DNA of 64,000 nucleotides. It comes from Spirosoma rhododendri. Lineage in GTDB: Bacteria; Bacteroidota; Bacteroidia; Cytophagales; Spirosomataceae. Of the stretch, positions 9,435-19,367 are shown piece after piece. The notes under the pieces were generated by a model. It made no database searches, had not been told where the DNA came from, and was given only the letters and a program-made list of their open reading frames with translations. The DNA is taken from assembly GCF_012849055.1 (NCBI RefSeq), contig NZ_CP051677.1, forward strand, positions 5,099,001-5,163,000, read 5' to 3'. The translations under genes were made by a program, and so were the position numbers. Each line of letters starts with the position of its first letter. The first letter of the stretch is position 1.

Positions 9435-9478
9435 AACGGAGTAGTGACCGAGAATGAAAATTCAATTATTTATGGGGG

Positions 9479-9486
9479 CAAAAGTA
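9479..9486 (-). promoter_or_regulatory. TAnnTTTG promoter element of the peroxiredoxin gene
   Basis: Read on the minus strand this is TACTTTTG, an exact match to the Bacteroidota -7 element TAnnTTTG. It lies 45 bases before the peroxiredoxin ATG at 9434, giving a leader of about 38 bases. A clear TTTG at -33 is not seen. Confidence 0.5.
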
Positions 9487-9540
9487 CGTTCATTGGTTAA
9501 TAAAATCGTACTTCGTGGTCCTTTATCACCTATCCCAACT

Positions 9541-10476
9541 ATGCAGTCTTACTGGGGCATTGATCTGGGCGGCACCAAAATTGAGTGTGCCGTTCTCCAA
9601 ACTGAAATCGGTACGCTTCCCTCGCTCGATAGCGTCGTAATCCGCAAACGTATCGAAACTGAAGCCAGCAAAGGGTACGAGCATATCCTGAATCAGGCCA
9701 AAACACTCATCGAACAGGTAAAAGCCGAAACGGGCCTTACGCCCGAACGGATCGGCTTCGGTACACCGGGCACGTTCGACCCCGTTCGGCAGACCATGAA
9801 AAACTGCAACACGACCGTGCTCAACGGAAAGCCGATGAAGCAGGACTTAGCCAACCTGCTGGGCCTACCGGTCGAAGTTGCCAACGACGCTAACTGCTTC
9901 GTACTGTCGGAAGCGACGATGGGTATCGTTCCCGACGTTGTACCCGATTATCAGACGGTGTTCGGTGTCATCATGGGCACGGGCGTCGGTGGTGGCGTCG
10001 CGGTGCGCGGTCGCGACGGGCAAACAATCGTGCTGAATGGCCTACAGGGTATTGGGGGCGAATGGGGCCACAACGTGGTGGAAGAAAACGGCTACCCGTG
10101 TTACTGCGGCAAGCGCGGCTGCGTTGAGCAGGTTATTTCCGGACCGGCGCTGCAACGGTACTACCATCAGATTAGTGGTGTAGAACGGCTGCTGCCGGAG
10201 ATCATGGAGCGTTATCACGCAGGCAGCGATCTGTTCGCCAGTCAGACCGTTAACCGGTTGCTGGAGTACTTCGCCAAGTCGATGTCAGCGATCATCAACG
10301 TCCTCGACCCCGACGCTATCGTGCTGGGTGGTGGGCTCGGCAATATAGACCTGCTGTACACCGAAGGCGTTGAACGCATCAAGAAATACATTTTCAACAG
10401 TGGCGAAGTCAACACTCGTTTCCTGAAACCCAAACTGGGCGACAGCGCAGGTGTCTTCGGCGCAGCTATGTTGTAG
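9541..10476 (+). CDS. ROK family sugar kinase (glucokinase-like)
   Basis: A 311-residue product when started at ATG 9541, which puts the phosphate-binding motif WGIDLGGTKIECAVL directly at the N-terminus as in the family. A longer frame from 9454 would add 29 unconserved residues and cover the peroxiredoxin promoter, so it is rejected. Other motifs are the sugar-binding ANDANCF, MGTGVGGG, and the ROK zinc motif YCGKRGCVEQ. Family members phosphorylate glucose, N-acetylmannosamine or similar sugars, or act as regulators; the lack of an N-terminal helix-turn-helix here supports a kinase. The gene ends at the hairpin that borders the DUF559 unit. Confidence 0.9.
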   Translation: MQSYWGIDLGGTKIECAVLQTEIGTLPSLDSVVIRKRIETEASKGYEHILNQAKTLIEQVKAETGLTPERIGFGTPGTFDPVRQTMKNCNTTVLNGKPMKQDLANLLGLPVEVANDANCFVLSEATMGIVPDVVPDYQTVFGVIMGTGVGGGVAVRGRDGQTIVLNGLQGIGGEWGHNVVEENGYPCYCGKRGCVEQVISGPALQRYYHQISGVERLLPEIMERYHAGSDLFASQTVNRLLEYFAKSMSAIINVLDPDAIVLGGGLGNIDLLYTEGVERIKKYIFNSGEVNTRFLKPKLGDSAGVFGAAML

Positions 10477-10515
10477 GTTTTCGGGGTAAATACCCTCACG
10501 GCAGCGGCCGACCGT

Positions 10516-10555
10516 CCCAACCCCTCTCCCAAAACGGGAGAGGGGCTTTTTTTAC
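10516..10555. repeat. left inverted end of the DUF559 unit; terminator of the ROK gene
   Basis: Forty bases starting CCCAACCCCTCTCCC and containing the stem-loop CCCCTCTCCC/GGGAGAGGGG with loop AAAAC, then C and seven T. On the plus strand this is a good intrinsic terminator 40 bases past the ROK stop. The same 40 bases recur inverted at 10970-11010 with a single extra T. The DUF559 stop codon (10552-10554) lies inside it. Confidence 0.8.
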
Positions 10556-10881
10556 ACAAGGATCTCGCGAATCTTTTCCAGAACGTGATTTACATCGTAC
10601 AGTACCTCATCGTTTGAAAAGCGGATGACTAATACCCCTAAATCACGTAATACACCTTCCCGTTCTTCATCTGCAAGCCGAGCTTCGGGCGAATTATGTA
10701 CCGATCCGTCTAACTCGATAACTAGCCGGTACGCTTGACAATAGAAGTCAACGATGAAGTATCCGAAACTGTGCTGTCTTCGAAACTTCGCTCCGACTAC
10801 TTTTCTATCACGCAGTAAGCCCCACAATATCGTCTCCGCTTCTGTTTGCCGCTGTCTCAACTCACGACGCAATTCTTTCAT
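10552..10881 (-). CDS. DUF559 domain protein (predicted endonuclease of the Vsr/PD-(D/E)XK-like group)
   Basis: A small protein of about 109 residues with the DUF559 pattern: helical RRELRQRQTEAETILWGLLR, then KFRRQHSFGYFIVDFYC, then YRLVIELDGSVH. The acidic residues in VDFYC and IELDG are those of the nuclease-like fold. ATG 10881 gives the usual family N-terminus; an ATG at 10914 would add 11 residues. Proteins of this family are often single-gene accessory units of unknown role. Here the gene sits alone between two nearly identical inverted hairpins, as described for 10516-11010. Confidence 0.85.
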   Translation of the reverse strand: MKELRRELRQRQTEAETILWGLLRDRKVVGAKFRRQHSFGYFIVDFYCQAYRLVIELDGSVHNSPEARLADEEREGVLRDLGVLVIRFSNDEVLYDVNHVLEKIREILV

Positions 10882-10969
10882 CGAAGACGTACTCGATGCG
10901 CCCCTCATAGTCAATATCAGTTATGGTGTGGCTTAAAGAAGTTCAAATCACTCAACAGTCACCTAAACT

Positions 10970-11010
10970 GTAAAAAAAAGCCCCTCTCCCGTTTTGGGAG
11001 AGGGGTTGGG
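10970..11010. repeat. right inverted end of the DUF559 unit; terminator of the receptor gene
   Basis: This is the reverse complement of 10516-10555 apart from an eight-base rather than seven-base T run. Read on the minus strand it follows the receptor gene stop by about 28 bases as stem-loop plus T8, so it is a good intrinsic terminator for that gene. Confidence 0.8.
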
Positions 11011-11037
11011 GTGAGGGCCTTAGGGCCGAGCTACGCC

Positions 11038-13682
11038 TTACTTCGGCCGGGCGCCCCCTGCCGGGCGGGCTCCACCGCCCCCGCCAGCAGCAGGTGCAGG
11101 CTGGCCTCCACCACCGCCGTTTGCGTCGTTGCCGCCTTCGTCTTTCAGGTCGTCGTTGCCGCCCTTGCTGCGCTGGCGTTTGGGCTGCTGATCGAAGCTA
11201 AGCTTGCCAAACTTGTAGCTGAAATTGACGCGGATACCGGCATTGTACAGGCTCGTCACGCTTTGCTGGGCAAACAGCACCGAACTCGACTCCGACCGGA
11301 TACGCATTGGGTAATTGAAGAAGTTTTCACCCGCGATACCGAAGCTGGCCCGCTTGTTTTTCAGGTCTTTCTTCACGCCCAGACTGTAGAAGCCAAAACC
11401 ACCCTGATAGCCCTGTAGCTGTACCTGCTTGCCCCGCGCGAACGCAAAGCCCTGCACACCCCAGCCATTTTTCAGCGTCAGACTGGTAAACAGCCGCCCG
11501 GAGATGACGAAGCCGGAGTTCGTGGCCCGGTAGACTTCGTTGGTGCTGTTATTGGTCAGGAACGAGTAGTAGGCGTCGATGCCACCACCGACCTGCAACT
11601 TCGAGAACAGCGTCGCGTTGGCAAACAGGTTGACACCATACGCATCTTCCTTACCGATGTTGAAGTACGTCGTGCGGAGAGCCTGACCCAGCACGGGGTT
11701 GACGATGGTACCAATAGCCGACGTATTGGTGTCGCGCACGCTGGTGATCGAGTTGTTGGTAGTGCGGGCAAACAAGGTCGCGTTGAGGTACACCGACTTG
11801 ATGTTGGTGCTACTACCCAACTCGAAGTTATCGGTCAGTTCGGGCGACAGCAGCGGGTTTCCTTCAACAATGTTCAACGGGTTTGCTGCGTTGGGGTTGG
11901 GGTTCAGAAACTGAATCCCCGGTCGCTGCAACCGGCGGTTGTAGGCCAGCTTGATCGTCTTGCCACCCTTCAGCACTTTCGAGATATTGATGCTAGGCAC
12001 CAGATTGCCGTAGTTCGGAATGGGTAGCCGCTGCCCGGCCTGCTCCCCTCCCTGCGACTGGTCGAAGAAGGCCCTGATCGTCGTGTATTCGTAGCGCGTA
12101 CCGGCCTTGATCGTGTACTTGTTTTTGGTTGTCAGCGTGTACGACACGTAGCCGGCCGCGATGTTCTGATCGTAGTTGAGCGTGTTGGCCGCCCGGCTGT
12201 AATCCGTCACAAACCCACCCGTCGGGCCGGTAGCCAGGTTGTACTGATACGCGCTTTCGACCTGCCGGAAAATGCCTTTCCCGCCAAACTCCAGCAGCTG
12301 GTTAGGGCCGACGGGCGTCTGGTAATCGACCCGTACGGTCGTTTCCTGATTGTGGCTCTGGTTGAGGTTCTGCTGCCGGTTGGCGATGGTCATGAAGTTG
12401 TCCGCTCCGTTCAGAATATCGGCTGTAAAATCGTTGGTGCGGTTGTTCCGGCTGTACTGCACCGACGCACTCAATTCCTGCTGCGGCTTGTAGGTCTTGG
12501 TGTAGTCGAGGTTGGCGTCGACCGTGCCCGACAGATCGCTGGTCAGTACGTTGCGGGCGTTCAGCGACGGGAAATATCCCTGATTGCTGACGGTGCGGGT
12601 GATGAAATTATCCTGATACTGATAGTTGTTGCGGGCACCGTAGCGCAGGCTGGCCGTCAGGGCGCTGGTCTTGCTGATGTCGTAATCCCAGCCCAGCGTA
12701 TATTGCCCGAAAAGGCCGTTGTTGCGCGTATCGGCGGTTTGCCGGGTCGTCGAGCCGTTGGTGCCGAACGTCTGCTGGGTGTTGTCGAACTGGCCGCGCA
12801 CGTTGTAGTTGCCCCGGCCGAACCCGCTCAGGCTGAAACCCATTTTGCCCGTTCGTAGGTTGCCGTTCAGTCCCAGGTTTGCCCCCGGTTGCCCACGCCC
12901 GAATCGACGTTCAGCGTAAACCCGGCCAGACTCGATTTTTTGGTGATGATATTGATAATCCCCGCCGAACCTTCCGCGTCGTACTTGGCCGAGGGGCTGG
13001 TAATCACCTCAACCGTCTTGATCATGTCGGCCGGAATCTGCTTCAACGCATCGGCCACGCTACTGGCCACGATCGTGCTGGGCTTGTTGTTGATGAGTAC
13101 CCGCACGTTGCTGCTGCCCCGCAGGCTGACGTTCCCGTCCATATCGACCGTCAGCAGCGGCACTTTCCGCATCACGTCGCTGGCGTCTCCGCCTTTGTTA
13201 GTGATGTCGCGCTCGGCATTGTACACGATCCGGTCGACTTTTTCTTCGACGATGGCCGCCTGCCCCACTACGTTTACTTCGCTCAGCGTTTTCACATCGG
13301 CCATCAACCGGATCGTCCCCAAGCTGGTCGTTCCCTGACTGCCGGGTCGGACATTGCTGATCGTCTTGTTGCGATAACCAACAAACGAGATCAGGAGGTT
13401 AAACTGACCGGCGGGCACTTTCTCGATGGTAAACAGCCCTTTCTCGTTCGCCACGGCTCCGTCGAGCGGCTTTTTCGTCTGCGGATCAATCAGGGCGATA
13501 CTGGCAAATTCAACGGGTTTGCCCGACGTTGAATCGACGATCGTACCCGTCAGGCGGGCAGCACCGCGCGGGGAGTCTGCCGTTGCAGCGGCTGGCTGCG
13601 ACGGGGCAGCGGCCGGTTGTTGAGCCTGCACCGTAACGGCCAGACAGACGCCTGCGAGCAGGAGTGGTAAACTGTGTTTCAT
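11038..13682 (-). pseudogene. outer-membrane beta-barrel receptor (TonB-dependent type) split by a -1 frameshift
   Basis: Two minus-strand frames make one protein: 13682-12867 encodes 271 residues (signal peptide MKHSLPLLLAGVCLAVTVQA, carboxypeptidase-regulatory-like domain about 45-130, plug domain ending GSAGIINIITKKSSLAGF), and a frame ending at 11038 encodes the barrel of some 600 residues with a Gly/Pro-rich tail. They join at a run of five G on the minus strand (plus-strand C run 12882-12886), where a sixth G would give an uninterrupted protein across GVGNRG-ANLGLNGNL. The whole is a typical Bacteroidota receptor with barrel family OMP_b-brl_3 features. Whether the break is real or a sequencing error cannot be told here. 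Confidence 0.82.
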
Positions 13683-13840
13683 TGCGTTGATTGCGGTTGT
13701 ATGCTTGTCTTCTGAAGAACCCCTTTGAAAGCGGGTTCACGGAAAAAGACAATTAAGCAACCTCAAAGTTCGTCTAAATCGGCGTTCCGGCTGGAATACT
13801 ACACAAACGGAAACTAACCCGGACAAACGGACAACGCGAC

Positions 13841-14584
13841 TCAGGCAAACAGATCAGCCTGTTTTGCCAGCTCTGGATACGTGAACGGATCGAGCACGGC
13901 AGGCACATCGGTCGCTTCGGAGCGCGAGGTGATGCGCTTGCTAATGCTATAGCTGTGCAGATTACGGTCGGCGTACTGATCGGCCAGTAGGGTGAGTGCC
14001 TGCTTTTCGGTCAGGTCATCGTGCAGCCATTTCTGCTCATCATCGGGTGAGAGCAGGCAGGGCATTCGCTTTTTTGCATTGTGGATGGCCGCCAGCAGCG
14101 GGTTGGCGTCGGTTGTCAGCAGCGTATAGGTTCGGGTCACTTCGCCCGTGTCGGGGTCAGCCCACTCGTCCCACAAACCCGCGATCGAGATAATTTTCCG
14201 GTCGGTGGGCGTGATGTAGAACGGGTATTTGTTGCGCCCTTCGGTATGCCATTCAAAAAAGCCCGTTACCGGAATCAGACACCGATTGCCGGCCCGTGCC
14301 GCCGACCGGAACGACGGCTTCTCGTAGATCGTTTCGGAGCGGGCATTGATCGTCGCAGTGCGCAGTTCGGACGCGCTGACTGCGGTCTTTGCCCAATGCG
14401 GAATCAGCCCCCACGTCATCAGCTCGAACCGGTCGGGGCGCTGATGCGTCAGGATGGGCCACTGCGGTAGCTGGTACGCGTTGGCGTGGTAGACAGGTTT
14501 GATATCGGCCGATTGGGGCACAGTCGCGCCAAATCGTTCTTCCAGTTGCGGAGCCGTGACGTTGAGAGATTTATGAAAGCACAT
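13841..14584 (-). CDS. SOS response-associated peptidase (SRAP/YedK/HMCES family)
   Basis: The start at ATG 14584 is chosen because it gives MCFHKS, leaving Cys2 at the new N-terminus once Met is removed; this Cys forms the thiazolidine crosslink to abasic DNA in YedK and HMCES. A longer frame would bury it. Further active-site elements are the Asn in INARSETI, the Glu in VTGFFEWH and the His in HNAKKRMPCLL. The product of 247 residues shields abasic sites in single-stranded DNA. It is divergent from the PNPOx-like gene. Confidence 0.92.
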   Translation of the reverse strand: MCFHKSLNVTAPQLEERFGATVPQSADIKPVYHANAYQLPQWPILTHQRPDRFELMTWGLIPHWAKTAVSASELRTATINARSETIYEKPSFRSAARAGNRCLIPVTGFFEWHTEGRNKYPFYITPTDRKIISIAGLWDEWADPDTGEVTRTYTLLTTDANPLLAAIHNAKKRMPCLLSPDDEQKWLHDDLTEKQALTLLADQYADRNLHSYSISKRITSRSEATDVPAVLDPFTYPELAKQADLFA

Positions 14585-14665
14585 AGGGTTTGGGGGTTGC
14601 TGATGGGTAAACAATCAAAATAGACGGGCGGTTATGCCAGCGTCGGTTATCAACCCGTCCGCTTT

Positions 14666-15310
14666 ATGCCCTCTGCAAATTCCGCCCCCGCGTCCACCGA
14701 TTCCATATCCCAGGCTACCCGCCTGCCCGACCTTGACCAACGCTGCTGGCAACAGCTGGCCCAGAGTGCCAGCTCCGACAAATCATCGGATGCCGGTTTC
14801 CGCAACCTGACCGTGGCAACCTGCACCAGTTCGGGGGCCGATGCGCGCGTTGTGGTGCTGCGCCATGTCGATGTGGCCCACAAATACGTTTGGTTTCACA
14901 CCGACGCCCGGTCGGAGAAAGTGCTGCAACTGGAAGCGTTTCCGCAGGCGACATTATTGTTCTGGGACGAAAAGCAGCAGATTCAGCTTCGGCTAGTGGT
15001 TGAAACCCGCCTGCACACCGACGATTACCTCGCCGATGAACAGTGGGATAAGTTGCACGACGGTAGTATTCGGTCGTATCTGTCTGAGTACAGACCCGGC
15101 ACCGAACAGCCTGGCCCCTATCCCGGCTTCCCCGACCACGTTAGGCAGGGTGAACTGACTCCGGAGGACCGCGCGTTTGGCCGACAGAATTTCGCGGCTA
15201 TCGAGTGCCGGGTGCTGTGCATGGAATACCTCCATCTGAGCAAACAGGGGCAGACCCGCGCCCGCTTCCAGTACGAACCCGTGTCGAAAATGAGCTGGCT
15301 GGCGCCGTAG
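14666..15310 (+). CDS. pyridoxamine 5'-phosphate oxidase family (FMN-binding split barrel) protein
   Basis: A 214-residue protein. The N-terminal half matches the FMN-binding split barrel: TVATCTSSGADARVVVLRHVD, then VWFHTDARSEKV and ATLLFWD. The C-terminal residues ending RFQYEPVSKMSWLAP fit the Alr4036-like branch rather than true PdxH, which has a conserved RxxDR-type tail. It probably binds FMN in the cytosol; the substrate is unknown and vitamin B6 synthesis should not be assumed. Confidence 0.82.
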   Translation: MPSANSAPASTDSISQATRLPDLDQRCWQQLAQSASSDKSSDAGFRNLTVATCTSSGADARVVVLRHVDVAHKYVWFHTDARSEKVLQLEAFPQATLLFWDEKQQIQLRLVVETRLHTDDYLADEQWDKLHDGSIRSYLSEYRPGTEQPGPYPGFPDHVRQGELTPEDRAFGRQNFAAIECRVLCMEYLHLSKQGQTRARFQYEPVSKMSWLAP

Positions 15311-15367
15311 ATAGCTTTTTTGGCAAGTACGCCAGGGGCTATGACTACACAGCCCCTGGCTAGGCAA

Positions 15368-15586
15368 TTATCGTTTCAACCCTTTGACATACAAAGTTTC
15401 GACCTGTTCGCGCGCCCAGGCGGTCTTTCGTAGAAACGTCAGACTCGACTTTATGCTGGGATTGCTTTTGAAGCAGTTGATCGGGATGCGCTTAGCCAGT
15501 TCGGCCCATCCGTAGCGATCGACAAGTTCGGTTACGATGGCTTCCAGCGTCTTGCCGTGCAGGGGGTTGTTTTGTTGTTCAGACAT
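15368..15586 (-). CDS. VF530 family (DUF2132) small DNA-binding-like protein
   Basis: A 72-residue protein that matches the VF530 family almost from end to end: [50 protein letters not shown] and VETLYV. The Vibrio member VF530 has a solved structure with features suggesting DNA binding, but its job is unknown. The gene lies 21 bases downstream of the DUF418 gene stop's neighbourhood on the same strand and may be cotranscribed. Confidence 0.88.
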   Translation of the reverse strand: MSEQQNNPLHGKTLEAIVTELVDRYGWAELAKRIPINCFKSNPSIKSSLTFLRKTAWAREQVETLYVKGLKR

Positions 15587-15607
15587 GAAACGGAGTATAG
15601 TTGGCCG

Positions 15608-17020
15608 TCAACCCGCCAAAGATACGACCGAAGTTTCCTGTTGCACCCGACGCATGGGTTGCGGTTGCCAGTAGGTCAGGCTTCGCCAGAGCCACTCGAA
15701 CGGCCCAAACTGAAAATAACGCAGCCAGATCGGCGACAGAATCAACTGAAACACCCATACCCCTGCCACCACGTAGTAAAGCTGATGGTACGCCAGCTTG
15801 CCATAGTAACCCAGGCCGTAGCCGTGAAAAATAAGCGTGCAGATAATTGATTGCATGAGGTAGTTGGTAAACGCCATCTGCCCGACCGCCGTCAGGGCGC
15901 GCGTCAGCCAAGGTACGATCGCAGCCCGGTACACCAGCATGAGCAGGCTCGCGTGGCCCAGAGCCAGTAACACCCGGCGGATGTCGTACACCTGAAACGG
16001 AACGGTGCGGTACGTATCGACAATAGTGGCGGGATTCAGTACCCAGCCCAGTTCCGCTTTTACGTAGAACCAACTCAGGGGTAGTCCTACGCCATAGCCG
16101 ATCAGCAGCGTCAGGGCGTAGGCAGCGTTGGGCAGTTTGTTGGAAAAGAAGCCCCATTGCAGCAGAGCCATCCCGATAAACATCATCATCAGCATATCCC
16201 ACCCGCCGAAGTACATCCCATAGGTTTCGCTCTCGCTGTTGCGGGGCAGCAGGTGAGCAAACACCGTCGCGTAGCTGCCCCGCATCTCACGCAGTTCCTT
16301 TGCCTGTTTTTTGGCGTCCGGTTTGCGGTTTTTCATAAACCCTTCCCACGCGGTTTTCTGCTTCATCTGCTCAGCCGATGGCTTCTTCTTAGCCTTCTCC
16401 AGCCTGACCGATTCCAGATACCCAGCCCGGTTGGCGCGCAGGTCGCCGTACCATAGCTCCGTGCGAAACATACCGATACCCATACAGATCACGGCCAGCC
16501 CCAGCAGCCAGACGGGTTTGGCGTGGCGAAACGGGTACAGCGTCATGCCCAGCAGGCCGTAGAAAAACAGGATGTCGCCCCGCCACATGAGTATGTAGGC
16601 ATTGATAACGCCGAACAGCACCAGCCACAGCAGACGCCGATAGTAGTACTCGGCCACGGTCGGACCCGTTTCCGACTCACGCTTATTCATTGTAAACAGC
16701 ACCATACCAGCCCCGAACAGCATCGAAAACAGGCCGCGCATGGTCCCCTCGAAGGCCGTACCGACGATCGTGAAGGCGTAATAGTCGGCACTACCGGGCG
16801 TCTTCAGCGCGATGGGCAGCATCGACCAGAGATAGCCGAAGCCGGGAATGTTCATCATCAGGATACCCAGCAGAGCCAGCCCCCGGATCATGTCAATCGT
16901 CTGAATCCGGTCGACTTTGGCAACGGGCTGCGGCCCGGTAGCGCGATCGATTGCCGGATCAATTCGCAGCGTGTCATCCGACTCACCGGCCGAATGAATG
17001 GGTGATAAAGACGTTATCAT
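15608..17020 (-). CDS. DUF418 domain membrane protein (first of tandem pair)
   Basis: A 470-residue integral membrane protein. After a short polar N-terminus comes IQTIDMIRGLALLGILMMNI, the hallmark of DUF418 (and related heparan acetyltransferase-like DUF1624) proteins, then GTMRGLFSMLFGAGMVLF, several further membrane segments and the conserved late GQMAFTNYLMQSIICTLIF (residue order as in the family). A charged cytoplasmic loop rich in Lys interrupts the membrane segments. The family is often presumed to transport or acylate something, but no function is proven. It is a paralogue of the next gene upstream. Confidence 0.87.
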   Translation of the reverse strand: MITSLSPIHSAGESDDTLRIDPAIDRATGPQPVAKVDRIQTIDMIRGLALLGILMMNIPGFGYLWSMLPIALKTPGSADYYAFTIVGTAFEGTMRGLFSMLFGAGMVLFTMNKRESETGPTVAEYYYRRLLWLVLFGVINAYILMWRGDILFFYGLLGMTLYPFRHAKPVWLLGLAVICMGIGMFRTELWYGDLRANRAGYLESVRLEKAKKKPSAEQMKQKTAWEGFMKNRKPDAKKQAKELREMRGSYATVFAHLLPRNSESETYGMYFGGWDMLMMMFIGMALLQWGFFSNKLPNAAYALTLLIGYGVGLPLSWFYVKAELGWVLNPATIVDTYRTVPFQVYDIRRVLLALGHASLLMLVYRAAIVPWLTRALTAVGQMAFTNYLMQSIICTLIFHGYGLGYYGKLAYHQLYYVVAGVWVFQLILSPIWLRYFQFGPFEWLWRSLTYWQPQPMRRVQQETSVVSLAG

Positions 17021-17050
17021 GGCGTGATTGGTTAGTGGAGAGGAAACGAA

Positions 17051-18438
17051 TCAGGAAAGGACTGCTGTGGCCGAAGGGCCTGTTGTGGCGGTGGGTAGTG
17101 CCATGGGTTGCTGGTAGCCGTAGGTCAGCGACCGCCAGAGCCATTCCAGCGGCCCGAAGCGGAAATAGTGCAGCCAGACAACGCTGAATACCAGTTGGAT
17201 CAGCCATACTTCGGCAACGATGTAGTAGAGTTGATGAATGCGCAGGTCGCCGAAGTAGCCGAAGCCGTATCCGTAGAAAAGCAGCGTACAGATCACCGAC
17301 TGCATCAGATAATTGGTGAACGCCATTTGCCCAACCGCCCCGACCGCTTTCCACAGCCACGTCAGCACGTTGGCCCGGTACAGCAACAGCACCAGACTCG
17401 CCCAGCCGACGGCCGAAAAACCCCGCTCGAACGGCAGCAGCATCTCATCCAGCGGCAGTGTATGCCGACTGACGTACTGGGTAAAATCCGTGATTTTAGT
17501 CTCTGCGTACGGCATCGTCAGCCAGGCAATACCCTGCCCGATACCCAGCCCGGCCACGCAGAGCAGCCCATAACGCCGGGTCGTAAGCTCGTTGGAAAAG
17601 AAGCCCCATCTAAACAGCGCCATCCCCAGCAGCAGCATCGACACAATATCCCACAGCAGTGTACGGTAAAACATAGGGGCTTCCATTTGCTGAATTTTGG
17701 GCAGCAACTGAGTCCAGACCGTTGCGTAGTCGGAGCGCATGGCAACCACGTCGGCTTTGTCGGCTTTCGGGTCGAATTTCTGGCTTTTTACCAGCCCTTC
17801 CCAGCCCGACTTATCGTCCTTCTGCTCGTCGGTGAGTTTGGCTTTTTTGTGCGCTTTCTCAAACGCGACGACCGTTTGGTACTTGGCATATTTCTGTTGC
17901 TCCTCGACCCCGTTCCAGTACGCTTTCCCACCGTAGATCAGCCCCGCTACGACCGCGCCGATCAGCAGCGACCGGGCCGGGAGCCGCACGAACGGAAACA
18001 GCAGGATCCCGACAATGCCGTAGTGAAACAGGATATCGTAGGGCCACAGCAGCACCAGCGCGTTGACCAGCCCATAACCGATCAGCCACAGTTGCCGCCG
18101 GATAAACAGTTCCGGGGGTGCCATCCCCGCCCCGTCGCGCTTGCGGGTGAGAAACAGAATAATGCCCGCGCCAAACAGCATCGAAAACAAGGCCCGCATC
18201 TTGTTGGCAAACAGCGCGTGGATAACGACGACAACCCAGTAGTCTACCCCGTGTGCCCCCGAACGACCTGGTACACGCTCGCTTCGGTCTTGCCGAACGC
18301 CAGAATGTTCATGAGTAGAATACCCAGCAACGCTACCCCCCGCAGCAAGTCGAGCGACGGGATACGCTGACCGCTGGCAGTCGGCTGATACGATTCCGTA
18401 CGAACCGACGGGGCGGGCGGAGGAAAGAGCATGTTCAT
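17051..18438 (-). pseudogene. DUF418 domain membrane protein (second of pair), split by a -1 frameshift
   Basis: The first 64 codons (18438-18244) give the DUF418 N-terminus RIPSLDLLRGVALLGILLMNI and stop soon after; the next frame continues VDYWVVVVIHALFANKMRALFSMLFGAG and on to 17051, colinear with the neighbouring paralogue. The frames join at a run of five G on the minus strand inside CGGGGGCA, where one extra G restores VVRGAHGVDYW. If intact, the protein would be some 460 residues with the late GQMAFTNYLMQSVICTLLF motif. The sequence around the break is otherwise undamaged, so a sequencing error or a very recent change is likely. Confidence 0.82.
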
Positions 18439-18533
18439 GGCTGATTATGAGGAGGTTTCAGCCAAGTTAAGTAAACTTATCTAGTTGCGTTTCAAGACAT
18501 TAACGGAACGATACTCATTTGAGTAAACGGCGA

Positions 18534-19253
18534 TCACTTTGCCTTTCGCGCCCGGTGTTTTTTGCGCCACACCTCATAATCGGCATAAATCCGGTCCAGA
18601 AAAATGGCGGGACTGACGGAGTAATACAGGCCATTGAGCGTCACGCGCTGCGTCGGGGCTTCGTCGTAAAGTGTGTATCGATAGCCGGTAATCAGGTTGA
18701 CCCCGAACCAGCGGATGGGTCTGATATTGAACACCACTGGAAATTTGAGGGACACCGACACGCCCACGCTCAGCGGAATTACCGTGGTCTGCACCGTGCG
18801 CGACAGGGTTGCGTCCGCATCCTCGAACCGGTATCGTACCGATCCGACCCCCGCTTCAATTGGCACACTGAGCTCCCAATAAGTTCGCCGGAACAAATAC
18901 GGCTCGACGTAGGCAGTTGCGTAGTTGAGCCGTCGGCGGATAGTCTGATGCCCATCCCACGGCTCGTCGACGTCGTGGTTTGTGAAATAATACCCCAGTC
19001 CAACTTTGATATTGCTGGGCAGCAGGAATCCCGCCCGGCCGCCCCACACGCTTGTCGAGTTGGAGAACAGCGGTTGACGACGGTCTTTGAAATAGAAAAA
19101 CCGCTGGTCGAGTTCGGCGATAAACCGTGCTTTTTGGGGTCGCTCGTTCCCCGTTGCCGCCGACGAATCCTGTCCGGTACGCTGCCCATGCGATCCAGTC
19201 AGGCTTAGTAGCCAACAGCTTATAACGAGTAGATGACGGATCATTTGGTACAT
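18534..19253 (-). CDS. hypothetical exported protein, probable small outer-membrane barrel
   Basis: I do not recognise a family. The 239-residue product has a signal peptide (hydrophobic residues about 7-18, then SHGQ). The rest alternates polar and hydrophobic residues in strand-like stretches such as KVGLGYYFTNHDV, YATAYVEPYLF and VNLITGYRYTLY, as in outer-membrane barrels, and ends with a basic RKKHRARKAK tail, which is unusual for a barrel. It stands alone between the DUF418 pair and the DUF4385 gene. Confidence 0.6.
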   Translation of the reverse strand: MYQMIRHLLVISCWLLSLTGSHGQRTGQDSSAATGNERPQKARFIAELDQRFFYFKDRRQPLFSNSTSVWGGRAGFLLPSNIKVGLGYYFTNHDVDEPWDGHQTIRRRLNYATAYVEPYLFRRTYWELSVPIEAGVGSVRYRFEDADATLSRTVQTTVIPLSVGVSVSLKFPVVFNIRPIRWFGVNLITGYRYTLYDEAPTQRVTLNGLYYSVSPAIFLDRIYADYEVWRKKHRARKAK

Positions 19254-19367
19254 GAATTCATGGTAAATCAGCGCGACCAGTTCGGGTTTGTCTGAATCGC
19301 AGCTTATTGATTAACCACATTCGATTCAGTCAGTTTATTACCTACACTCACCTTTACCCTATACGCG

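Noticed and set aside
9454..9540. Longer N-terminus for the ROK kinase.
   Set aside because: The added 29 residues precede the conserved phosphate-binding motif, show no conservation and overlap the divergent peroxiredoxin promoter.
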